Source: an uncultured Clostridia bacterium (GTDB lineage: Bacteria; Bacillota_A; Clostridia; Oscillospirales; Oscillospiraceae). From it: a DNA stretch of 10,604 nucleotides. The DNA lies in NCBI GenBank assembly GCA_946408145.1, contig CAMJQX010000043.1, positions 1-10,604 on the forward strand. Reading direction: 5' to 3'. Position 1 is the stretch's first letter. Every line of letters starts with the position of its first letter. Under the pieces are notes generated by a model. The model was not told the origin of the DNA, did not search any database, and saw nothing but the letters and a program-made list of their open reading frames with translations. The translations under genes and the position numbers were made by a program. Of this stretch, positions 1 through 6,072 are shown in pieces.

Positions 1-1164
1 GGCAAAGGTGCGCGCGGCGAAGAACATGCCGCTGCGGTCCTCGCCGGTCTCCAGGCGGCTCAGCTCGGCCACGTCGGCCACGCAGGCCTGGGGCAGGATG
101 CCGAGGATAGCCTGCGGCACGGCGGCGCATACGGCAACGATAAAGCCCCAGTACAGGCCCTTGCCGCAGATGGAGGTGATGAAGAACACGAAGGCGTAGG
201 CGAAGAAGCCGACCACGATCAGCTTCTTCTTGCCGAGCTTCGGCGCCAGTTTGTTCACCAGCGGGTAGAGCAGAACGCTCACAAGCGTCATCAGCGCGGT
301 GAGCGGGAAGGTCCAGGTGTCCTCGATCCCCATGAGCTTGGTCTCATAGAAAGCAAGGCCGGTCTGGAACAGGGTCAGCGCGAAGAAGTAGATCACATCC
401 GCATATACGAAGCGGCGGAACTGCCCGTTTTTGAAGGTCTTGAGCAGGGAGGAGAAGGCCGGGGTCTCGCTGGGCCTGGAGTCGATATAGTCCCGCTCCT
501 TGATGTAGAACGAGGGGATCAGCATCGCAATGCACGCGATCGTCGCCATAAGAGCCACGGCGAGGCGGATGGAGCCCGCCTGCCCGGCGAAGCCGAACAG
601 CCCCGCCACATTGGGCAGCATGAAGGAGATGCTGGTGCCGGCGATAAAGGTGAAAGAGATATAGGTGGAGACATTGATGCGGTGCTCCTGCGTGTCGCCC
701 AGTTCGGCGATGAGCGCGTTGTACGGCGTGCAGAAGATGGTCATGAACAGGTAGAAGCACATGAGGATCGCGAAGAGCAGCACGTCGTTGACCGCGACGT
801 TTGCCGTCTGGGGAATGGTGAAGAGGGCGATGGTGATCAGCGCAAAGGGAATGGCGATGGCGCGCATGAAAGGGATGCGGCGCCCGGCCTTGTTCCTGCT
901 CCGGTCGGACCAGCCGGCGATCAGCGGGTCGGTGATCGCGTCAAAGATCCTGCCCACAGCCATGACCAGACCGAAGAGCGTAAGCTTGAAAAGGATCGGG
1001 CTCTGCGTGATGCCGGAGGCGAAGATGCCGGTGTTGGGGTTGTTGGCGTCCGGGGTTCCCGTGTAATAGTATACCATCCAGTTGGTCACGATGCCGGACA
1101 GCAGGCTCCAGCCGAACTGACCGACCGCAAAGATCCAAAGCAGCTTATTGGTGATTTTTTTCAT
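1..1164 (-). CDS. GPH/MelB-type sugar:cation symporter (MFS), 3' end outside window
   Basis: This is an integral membrane secondary transporter of the glycoside-pentoside-hexuronide:cation symporter family. The reading frame is open from the ATG at 1164 to the left window edge (388 codons, no stop reached), so the C-terminus is missing. Residues 72-80 read RIFDAITDP, matching the MelB signature in which Arg52, Asp55 and Asp59 serve cation and sugar binding; here they would be Arg72, Asp75 and Asp79. A basic loop after helix 2 (SDRSRNKAGRR) is also typical. Many hydrophobic stretches fit a 12-helix MFS fold. The start is supported by the purine-rich site AGGGAAGGA (revcomp) about 7 nt upstream and by a good promoter further up. 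The cation-site residues are intact, so it is probably functional. The substrate cannot be told from sequence; a glycoside, pentose or hexuronide is likely from family knowledge. Confidence 0.9.
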   Translation of the reverse strand, partial: MKKITNKLLWIFAVGQFGWSLLSGIVTNWMVYYYTGTPDANNPNTGIFASGITQSPILFKLTLFGLVMAVGRIFDAITDPLIAGWSDRSRNKAGRRIPFMRAIAIPFALITIALFTIPQTANVAVNDVLLFAILMCFYLFMTIFCTPYNALIAELGDTQEHRINVSTYISFTFIAGTSISFMLPNVAGLFGFAGQAGSIRLAVALMATIACIAMLIPSFYIKERDYIDSRPSETPAFSSLLKTFKNGQFRRFVYADVIYFFALTLFQTGLAFYETKLMGIEDTWTFPLTALMTLVSVLLYPLVNKLAPKLGKKKLIVVGFFAYAFVFFITSICGKGLYWGFIVAVCAAVPQAILGILPQACVADVAELSRLETGEDRSGMFFAARTFA

Positions 1165-1204
1165 TCGATTATTCCTTCCCTTTGTCTTGATACCGGATCG
1201 AAAC

Positions 1205-1218
1205 ATTAAAATTTTAAT
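1205..1218. promoter_or_regulatory. 14-bp perfect palindrome over the leftward -10 box (possible operator)
   Basis: The sequence ATTAAAATTTTAAT is perfectly self-complementary and contains the whole -10 hexamer of the leftward promoter. A repressor bound here would block transcription of the sugar transporter. AT-only palindromes also arise by chance in AT-rich promoters, so the operator role is only an inference. Confidence 0.35.
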
Positions 1219-1239
1219 CTTTTTTGTGCAGGATGTCAA
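1211..1239 (-). promoter_or_regulatory. SigA-type promoter for the leftward GPH transporter
   Basis: On the minus strand a consensus TTGACA (1239-1234) is followed after exactly 17 nt by TAAAAT (1216-1211). Transcription would start near 1204, leaving about a 40-nt leader before the ATG at 1164. The match and spacing are strong; it is not experimentally known. Confidence 0.8.
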
Positions 1240-1260
1240 CAGAAATGCTCGCTTTTTATG

Positions 1261-1289
1261 TTGACTTTTGCCAGGCCATTTATTATCAT
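1261..1289 (+). promoter_or_regulatory. SigA-type promoter for the rightward SDF transporter
   Basis: TTGACT (1261-1266) and TATCAT (1284-1289) are separated by 17 nt. The start would be near 1296, giving a leader of about 38 nt ahead of the GGAGG site at 1324-1328. Its -35 box lies only 21 bp from the -35 of the opposite promoter, so the two promoters are back to back and may share control. Confidence 0.75.
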
Positions 1290-1333
1290 AGGTTGGCTGT
1301 CTGCAAATTACAAGCAATTCATCGGAGGCAATT

Positions 1334-2506
1334 ATGAAAAAGATCCTGACAAGTCTTCCCTTCCGGCTCATCGTCGCGCTGCTGATCGGCATCGGTCTCG
1401 GCCAGGTCTTCGGCGAGGGAGCGATGAAGGTCGTCGTATCGCTGCAATATGTGCTGGGCCAGCTCATCATGTTCTGCGTCCCGCTGATCGTCATCGGCTT
1501 TATCGCCCCGTCCATCACCCGCATGGGCAGCAATGCATCCCGCATGCTGTCCATAGCCGTCATCATCGCCTATCTCAGCTCGATCTGCGCCGCCTTCATG
1601 AGCACCGCCGCCGGCTTCGTCCTGATCCCCCATCTGTCCATCGTGACCGATGTCGCCGGTCTGCGCGAGCTGCCCGCGGTCGTCTTTCAGCTCAACATCC
1701 CGCAGATCATGTCCGTCATGAGCGCGTTGGCCTTCTCCCTGCTGATCGGTCTGGCCGCCGTATGGACGAAGAGCAAGCTTACCTGCGATCTGCTTGAGGA
1801 GTTCCAGAATATCGTGCTGAAGATCGTGGAGTGCGTCATCATCCCCCTGCTCCCCTTTTACATCTGCGCCACCTTCTGCAGCCTGAGCTACGAGGGCATG
1901 ATCACGCACCAGTTCCCCGCCTTCCTGCAGATCATTCTGATCGTCATGCTCGGCCACTACCTGTGGCTGGCCGTGCTGTACCTGATCGCGGGCGCTTACT
2001 CCGGCAGGAACCCCTGGGAGGTGCTGCGTCACTACGGTCCAGCCTACCTGACCGCCGTCGGCACCATGTCCAGCGCCGCGACCCTGTCCGTCGCGCTCGA
2101 CGGCGCCCGGAAGAGCAAGGTACTGCGCCGCGATATGGTGGACTTCGGCATCCCGCTCTTTGCCAACATCCACCTCTGCGGCTCTGTGCTGACCGAGGTC
2201 TTCTTCTGCATGACCATCTCCAAGATGCTCTACGGTCAGCTCCCCTCTGTCGGGACGATGATCCTCTTCTGCCTGCTGCTCGGCATCTTCGCCATCGGCG
2301 CACCCGGCGTCCCGGGCGGCACGGTCATGGCCTCTCTCGGCCTGATCACCGGGGTGCTCGGCTTTGACGACGCAGGCACCGGCCTGATGCTCGCCATCTT
2401 CGCCCTGCAGGACAGCTTCGGCACCGCCTGCAACGTCACCGGCGACGGCGCGCTGACGCTCTTCCTCACGGGCTACGCCGAAAAGCACCGCATCGAGAAG
2501 GCGTAA
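1334..2506 (+). CDS. SDF-family (DAACS) cation symporter, atypical binding residues
   Basis: This 390-aa polytopic membrane protein belongs to the sodium:dicarboxylate symporter family (GltPh, GltP, SstT, EAAT relatives). The family's hallmarks appear in order: the serine-rich hairpin 1 tip SSAATL (246-251), the helix 7 segment PLFANIHLCGS (274-284), the hairpin 2 segment GAPGVPGGT (322-330) and the helix 8 signature QDSFGTACNVTGD (359-371). Asp360, Asn367 and Asp371 match GltPh Asp394, Asn401 and Asp405. However, GltPh Arg397, which holds the acidic side chain of aspartate, is Gly363 here. The sodium-binding NMDGT motif is replaced by H-L-C-G-S (His280, Cys282). So an acidic amino acid is an unlikely substrate and sodium coupling may differ; a neutral amino acid or other small solute is my inference. 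The start is fixed by GGAGG 5 nt upstream. A hairpin terminator follows 28 nt after the stop. Confidence 0.88.
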   Translation: MKKILTSLPFRLIVALLIGIGLGQVFGEGAMKVVVSLQYVLGQLIMFCVPLIVIGFIAPSITRMGSNASRMLSIAVIIAYLSSICAAFMSTAAGFVLIPHLSIVTDVAGLRELPAVVFQLNIPQIMSVMSALAFSLLIGLAAVWTKSKLTCDLLEEFQNIVLKIVECVIIPLLPFYICATFCSLSYEGMITHQFPAFLQIILIVMLGHYLWLAVLYLIAGAYSGRNPWEVLRHYGPAYLTAVGTMSSAATLSVALDGARKSKVLRRDMVDFGIPLFANIHLCGSVLTEVFFCMTISKMLYGQLPSVGTMILFCLLLGIFAIGAPGVPGGTVMASLGLITGVLGFDDAGTGLMLAIFALQDSFGTACNVTGDGALTLFLTGYAEKHRIEKA

Positions 2507-2534
2507 TCATTCGCACAGTCTTTACAATTTATGG

Positions 2535-2568
2535 ATATTGGGGCTCCTCCTGCGAGGAGCCCCAATAT
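2535..2568 (+). terminator. Strong hairpin terminator after the SDF gene
   Basis: A perfect 15-bp stem (2535-2549 with 2554-2568) with the 4-nt loop CTGC lies 28 nt after the SDF stop. The core is GGGGCTCCTC/GAGGAGCCCC. The downstream T tract is poor (TT then AG), so it could also act as an RNA-stabilising 3' end. Confidence 0.75.
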
Positions 2569-2665
2569 TTAGTATCAGACGCCGCTTTTCGACCACTTTC
2601 GTCGCTTTTACTATTTTCCGGCGGAGTGCTCCCCACAAAAAATAGGCACAATTTACAAAAAGTTC

Positions 2666-2694
2666 TTGACATCACTTTGCAATTGTGGTATACA
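2666..2694 (+). promoter_or_regulatory. Strong extended promoter of the non-coding RNA
   Basis: Consensus TTGACA (2666-2671), a 17-nt spacer, an extended -10 TGG (2686-2688) and TATACA (2689-2694). The sequence just upstream of -35 (about 2648-2662) is A/T-rich, like an UP element. It points into a region with no credible protein gene, and start of transcription would be near 2701. This is one of the best promoters in the window. Confidence 0.8.
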
Positions 2695-2700
2695 TAAATC

Positions 2701-2894
2701 AGGAGATGGGCGGCACCCATCGGTGTGATCGGCACCTTAACCCGTTGAAGCAAGTCCAATTCACTTGCGGGCCACCCGGGGGCATAGTACCCGGAACGTT
2801 GTACGGGCAACTCGTCATCCTTGTAGTGTTGGCAACTAACCGATTTGAAAAACAGGCTGCATTCCGTTTTCGGAACGCGGCCTGTCTTCTTTTT
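2701..2894 (+). ncRNA. Structured non-coding RNA, about 195 nt, family uncertain
   Basis: An independent transcript is inferred from the strong promoter upstream and the intrinsic terminator at 2852-2894. No convincing reading frame or ribosome site lies inside. Hairpins visible from the 5' end are: GATGGG/CCCATC (2705-2710 with 2716-2721); GGTGT/GCACC (2722-2726 with 2732-2736); GCAAGT/ACTTGC (2750-2755 with 2763-2768), extended by CCC/GGG; CCGGG/CCCGG around 2776-2794; and GTTG/CAAC (2798-2801 with 2808-2811). The last hairpin's loop holds ACGGG (2803-2807), complementary to CCCGT at 2741-2745, a possible pseudoknot. GATCGG (2727-2732) can pair with CCGATT near 2840-2845. This dense, multi-branched fold argues against 6S RNA (one long rod), tmRNA and RNase P. 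By size and clostridial setting it could be a raiA-motif-type RNA, but I could not verify that from memory. Since it terminates before the DJ-1 gene and that gene has its own promoter, a trans-acting RNA is more likely than a riboswitch. Confidence 0.6.
2852..2894 (+). terminator. Intrinsic terminator of the non-coding RNA
   Basis: A 15-bp stem (2852-2866 with 2871-2885), with one A-C mismatch and one G-U pair, closes on the loop TTTT. It is followed by CTTCTTTTT (2886-2894). This is a textbook Rho-independent terminator and it fixes the RNA's 3' end. Confidence 0.88.
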
Positions 2895-2897
2895 CCC

Positions 2898-2926
2898 TTG
2901 CGGCCATCCGCATTCTCTGCTACAAT
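2898..2926 (+). promoter_or_regulatory. Promoter of the DJ-1 family gene
   Basis: A weak -35 TTGCGG (2898-2903), a 17-nt spacer, an extended TGC (2918-2920) and a good -10 TACAAT (2921-2926). Start would be near 2933, giving a short leader of about 17 nt that includes the GGAGGG ribosome site. It begins directly after the RNA terminator, so the two genes are separate transcription units. Confidence 0.6.
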
Positions 2927-2949
2927 ACAGAAAAAACACGGGAGGGATC

Positions 2950-3510
2950 ATGATGATCAGAGTTGCTTTGCTGCTCGCCGAGGGCTTTGAGGAGGCCGAG
3001 GCGATCACACCGGTGGATCTGCTGCGCCGCGCGCGGATCGACTGCGTTACCGTTTCGCTGACGGAAGAAAGGCTGGTGCCCAGCAGCAGGCATATCCCCA
3101 TCCTCGCCGACAAGAGCTTCGACGAAATGGATTTCGACAGCTGCGACGGCGTTGTGCTCCCCGGCGGCCTGGCGGGGACGGAGCGGCTGATGGCCGACAC
3201 GCGCGTCGAGGCGCTGCTGCGGCGCTTCGGCGAGGCCGGCAAGCTGACAGCCGCCATCTGCGCCGCGCCGACGGTGCTGGCCAAAGCCGGTCTGCTGGAA
3301 GGAAAACGCGCGATCTGCTATCCCGGGCTGGAGGACAGGCTTTCCGGCGCTGAGACATGCTGCGAGAGCGTGGTGTGCGACGGAAACGTGATCACAAGCC
3401 GCGGCATGGGCACCTCCGTCCCCTTCGGGCTCGCTCTTGTGGCGTATTACCTGGGAAAAGAAAAGGCCGACGCGCTGGCCGCGAAGATCGTATACAGGAG
3501 AGCGGACTGA
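2950..3510 (+). CDS. DJ-1/PfpI (ThiJ/YajL-like) family protein
   Basis: A 186-aa cytosolic protein of the DJ-1 clade of the class I glutamine amidotransferase-like superfamily, close to the usual length of about 185-190 aa. The N-terminal strand and AEGFEEAEAITPVDLLRRA (10-28) match the family, with Glu17 at the place of human DJ-1 Glu18. The nucleophile elbow AAICAAPTVLAKAGLLEGK (101-119) carries Cys104, equal to DJ-1 Cys106. Family members are linked to oxidative or carbonyl stress (protein repair, glyoxalase-like activity), but the exact reaction is disputed. Two adjacent ATG codons (2950, 2953) follow GGAGGG at 2941-2946; spacing slightly favours the second. A longer open frame to 2845 runs back through the RNA terminator and is not used. 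Alternative: an uncharacterised PfpI-type enzyme. Confidence 0.9.
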   Translation: MMIRVALLLAEGFEEAEAITPVDLLRRARIDCVTVSLTEERLVPSSRHIPILADKSFDEMDFDSCDGVVLPGGLAGTERLMADTRVEALLRRFGEAGKLTAAICAAPTVLAKAGLLEGKRAICYPGLEDRLSGAETCCESVVCDGNVITSRGMGTSVPFGLALVAYYLGKEKADALAAKIVYRRAD

Positions 3511-3537
3511 CGCTTCCTTACCGCGCAGTCCGAAACG

Positions 3538-3571
3538 AAAAACGCTGTGAACCTCGGTTCACAGCGTTTTT
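3538..3571. terminator. Bidirectional terminator between DJ-1 gene and cinA
   Basis: A perfect 15-bp stem (3538-3552 with 3557-3571) with loop CTCG has five A on its left and five T on its right, so it provides a T tract for transcripts arriving from either side. It lies between convergent genes, 27 nt past the DJ-1 stop and 6 nt past the cinA stop. Confidence 0.9.
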
Positions 3572-3577
3572 CGAGTT

Positions 3578-4831
3578 TTATACAGACAAGCCCGTGAGCC
3601 AGCGGCGCATCATATCGAAGATGTGATTGCCGGCCATGCGGCGGATGAAGCTGCGGGTGCGTTTGGTGCCGAGCTGCAGCTCGCGCACGAAGGTCTCCCC
3701 TTCCACGGCCATGGACACGAAGACCGTGCCCACCTCATGCACGCCGTCGCCGTCGGGCCCCGCGAGGCCCGTGACGCCCACGCCGATATCGGCGCCGGTA
3801 AGCCGGCGCACGCGCTCGGCCATCTCTTTGGCGACCTCATAGCTCACCGCAGTCTTTTCCTCGATCAGCGCCGGGTCGATGCCCAGCAGCCGCGCCTTGA
3901 CCTCGTTGGTGTAGGTCACGCAGCCGCCCGCGAAAACAGCGCTCGCGCCGGGGATCTCGGTAAAGCGCCGGGCCACGTCCCCGCCGGTACAGCTCTCGGC
4001 CGCGGCAAAGGTCATGCCCTTCTCCTTGAGGAGCGGCAGCACCGCCTCCTCGATGCACTCGACGTCCATCCCGTAGACGTACTCGCCGAGGCGCTCCTTC
4101 ACACGGGCAATGACCGGGGCCATCATGGCCTCCGCCTCCGCTTCGCTCTTTGCTTTGGCCGTCACCTGAAGCAGGCAGTCGCACTCCTTGGCGTAGGGCG
4201 CCATGCTGGGGTTGCTCATGGCGTTCATCTCCGCGGCAAACATGTCGTCCACGCCGCTCTCTCCGATGCCGAAGATGCGGATGGAGTGGGAGACGATCTG
4301 CTCCTCGGAGAGCTTTTTCAGATACGGGACCGCGTATTTGCGGAACATCGGGATGCACTCGTTGGGCGGCCCGGGCATCATCACGACCACCTTGCCGTCC
4401 TTCTCAAAGGCGCAGCCGGGGGCGGTGCCCCACTCGTTGTGGAAGACCGTGCTGCCCTCGGGCAGCATTGCCTGCGTGAAATTGTTGGCGGTAAAGGCCC
4501 GGTCGGGGTGGATATAGTCGTACAGTCCGCGGCGCTCCGCCTCGTTCTCCACAAGCTTTAATCCGAAGCTCTGCGCCAGGATCTGCTTGGTCAGATCGTC
4601 GCAGGTCGGGCCGAGGCCGCCGGTGGTGATGATCACGTCCGCGCGGCTCTTGGCGATCTCGACACAGGCGGCCAGGCGCTGCGGATTGTCCCCCACCACC
4701 GTGTGATAGCGTACGTTGACGCCGATCTTCGAGAGGAGCTCCGAGATGTCGCGCGCGTCGGTGTTGGTGACGTGCCCCAGCAGCAGCTCCGTCCCGACGG
4801 AGAGGATCTCCGTATCGTAAACCTTATTCAT
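3578..4831 (-). CDS. cinA: CinA-family protein / nicotinamide-nucleotide amidohydrolase
   Basis: A 417-aa cytosolic two-domain CinA protein, the usual length. The N-terminal half is the MoCF-like domain (COG1058), with ILSVGTELLLG (9-19) and TTGGLGPTCDDLT (69-81); in homologues this half hydrolyses ADP-ribose or related pyrophosphates. The C-terminal half (about 265-417) is the PncC amidase domain, with the nucleophile-serine motif AESCTGG (278-284) and GVTGLAGPDG (352-361). It converts NMN to NaMN in pyridine nucleotide recycling. In several Gram-positives cinA is competence-induced and often lies beside recA; here it instead follows thiI and trails comM, another DNA-uptake gene. The ATG at 4831 overlaps the thiI stop by 8 nt (ATGAATAA), so translational coupling is likely. 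GGTGGAG just before the start is very close to it. Confidence 0.96.
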   Translation of the reverse strand: MNKVYDTEILSVGTELLLGHVTNTDARDISELLSKIGVNVRYHTVVGDNPQRLAACVEIAKSRADVIITTGGLGPTCDDLTKQILAQSFGLKLVENEAERRGLYDYIHPDRAFTANNFTQAMLPEGSTVFHNEWGTAPGCAFEKDGKVVVMMPGPPNECIPMFRKYAVPYLKKLSEEQIVSHSIRIFGIGESGVDDMFAAEMNAMSNPSMAPYAKECDCLLQVTAKAKSEAEAEAMMAPVIARVKERLGEYVYGMDVECIEEAVLPLLKEKGMTFAAAESCTGGDVARRFTEIPGASAVFAGGCVTYTNEVKARLLGIDPALIEEKTAVSYEVAKEMAERVRRLTGADIGVGVTGLAGPDGDGVHEVGTVFVSMAVEGETFVRELQLGTKRTRSFIRRMAGNHIFDMMRRWLTGLSV

Positions 4832-5999
4832 GCTCCACCGTGATCCTTTCGATGCCCCGGAAGGCCTCCTCCACCAGCGCGTCTACATCCAGCGCGCTCT
4901 CCGCCGCCTCGACCTCGGCGAGCTTGGGGCGGGTGCGCGGATGGCGCGGCGTGAAGACCGTGCAGCAGTCCTCGTAGGGCAGGATGGAGGTGTCAAAGGT
5001 GCCGATCTTCCGGGACAGCTGCACGATCTCCTCCTTGTCCATGCCGATCAGCGGCTGCAGCACCGGCAGCTCTATGACCGCCTGGGTGGAGGCCATGGCC
5101 TCCATGGTCTGGCTCGCCACCTGGCCGAGGTTTTCCCCGGTGACAATGGCCTTGGCGTTCCACTCATTTGCGATACGCTCGGCAATACGCATCATGAAGC
5201 GGCGCATGATGAGCGTGAAATATTCCTCCGGGCACTTGTCCCGGATCTCCTCCTGGATGTGCGTGAAGGGGACGACCTCGAGCGTCATCCTGCCGCAGTA
5301 GCGCGTCAGGATCTGCGCGAGCTCAACGACCTTCTCCTTCGCCTGCTGCGAGGTGTAGGGGAAGGAGAAGAAGTGCACCGGGATCAGACGGACGCCGCGC
5401 TTGGCGATCATATAGCTCGACACCGGGCTGTCGATGCCGCCGGAGAGCAGCGTCACGGCGACGCCGTTGGAGCCCACGGGCATGCCGCCCGCGCCCTGCA
5501 CCGGCTGGGCGTGGACATAGGCCGCGAGATCGCGGATCTCGAGGTGCACGATCAGCTCCGGCTCGTGCACGTCCACCCTGCAGTTCGGATAGGCCTCCTG
5601 CAGCTCGCCGCCCACGTACTGGCTCAGTTCGATGCTCGTCATGGGGAAGCTCTTGTCGCTGCGCTTGGATTCGACCTTGAAGCTCTTCGCGCGCAGCATG
5701 TCCCCGCGCAGATAGTCGATGGCCATGCGCGCAATGGCGTCTTTGTCCTTTTCGCAGGCCGCGGCCCGGCTGATCTTCACGATGCCGAACACGTCCTGCA
5801 GGGCCTCAAAGGCGGCGTCCAGATCGGCGTCGTCGCTCTCCGGTTCGACGTAGACGGTGGACTGCATGCAGCTCACCTTATACTTGCCGAGTCCGTACAG
5901 ACGGCGGCGGATGTTGCCCATCAGCTTCAGTTCAAAGCTCTTGCGGTTGAGACCCTTGAGCACGATCTCCCCCAGCTTGCACAGTATCATATCGTTCAT
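4824..5999 (-). CDS. thiI: tRNA 4-thiouridine synthase ThiI
   Basis: ThiI adenylates uridine 8 of tRNA and accepts sulfur from a cysteine desulfurase to give 4-thiouridine; it also supplies sulfur for the thiazole of thiamine. The N-terminus begins MILCKLGEIVLKGLNR, then a ferredoxin-like plus THUMP region (to about 165) for tRNA binding. The PP-loop motif SGGIDSPV (186-193) binds ATP. The segment PYEDCCTVFTPRHP (341-354) holds the conserved cysteine zone. There is no C-terminal rhodanese domain, as in Bacillus-type ThiI, so sulfur must come straight from a desulfurase; none is encoded in this window. I choose the ATG at 5999 (391 aa), as AAGGTGAT ends 7 nt upstream; a TTG two codons earlier would sit too close to that site. 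The gene lies 73 nt after comM. Confidence 0.96.
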   Translation of the reverse strand: MNDMILCKLGEIVLKGLNRKSFELKLMGNIRRRLYGLGKYKVSCMQSTVYVEPESDDADLDAAFEALQDVFGIVKISRAAACEKDKDAIARMAIDYLRGDMLRAKSFKVESKRSDKSFPMTSIELSQYVGGELQEAYPNCRVDVHEPELIVHLEIRDLAAYVHAQPVQGAGGMPVGSNGVAVTLLSGGIDSPVSSYMIAKRGVRLIPVHFFSFPYTSQQAKEKVVELAQILTRYCGRMTLEVVPFTHIQEEIRDKCPEEYFTLIMRRFMMRIAERIANEWNAKAIVTGENLGQVASQTMEAMASTQAVIELPVLQPLIGMDKEEIVQLSRKIGTFDTSILPYEDCCTVFTPRHPRTRPKLAEVEAAESALDVDALVEEAFRGIERITVEHE

Positions 6000-6015
6000 T
6001 TTCAATCACCTTGTC

Positions 6016-6069
6016 AGTTTTCCGTTTCCAGAAAAGCGTCTCTCTCCTGGAAACTGAATATTGAAAACT
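6016..6069. repeat. Two-part inverted repeat in the comM-thiI gap
   Basis: GTTTCCAG (6024-6031) pairs with CTGGAAAC (6047-6054). An outer arm AGTTTTC (6016-6022) pairs with GAAAACT (6063-6069), the two parts being separated by an uneven bulge. It fills most of the gap between comM and thiI and has no T tract in the reading direction. It may be an RNA processing or stability element; no promoter is evident. Confidence 0.55.
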
Positions 6070-6072
6070 ATT

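Noticed and set aside
1319..2488. Long antisense reading frame opposite the SDF gene (389 codons)
   Set aside because: Its product is rich in Asp, Glu, Gly, His and Gln as expected for an antisense shadow of a GC-rich membrane-protein gene; it has no family features.
2701..2850. Fluoride, cobalamin, glycine, T-box or THF riboswitch for the DJ-1 gene
   Set aside because: I could not find the core motifs of these classes. The RNA ends at a terminator and the downstream gene has its own promoter and leader.
2701..2894. 6S RNA, tmRNA or RNase P RNA
   Set aside because: The fold shows several short separate hairpins rather than one long rod with a central bubble; it is too short for the other two and lacks their signatures.
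2845..2949. N-terminal extension of the DJ-1 protein
   Set aside because: The extension would be encoded by the RNA terminator and promoter, and the GGAGGG site and family N-terminus both place the start at 2950 or 2953.
6000..6005. TTG start for thiI
   Set aside because: The AAGGTGAT site would sit almost on top of it, whereas the ATG at 5999 has proper spacing.
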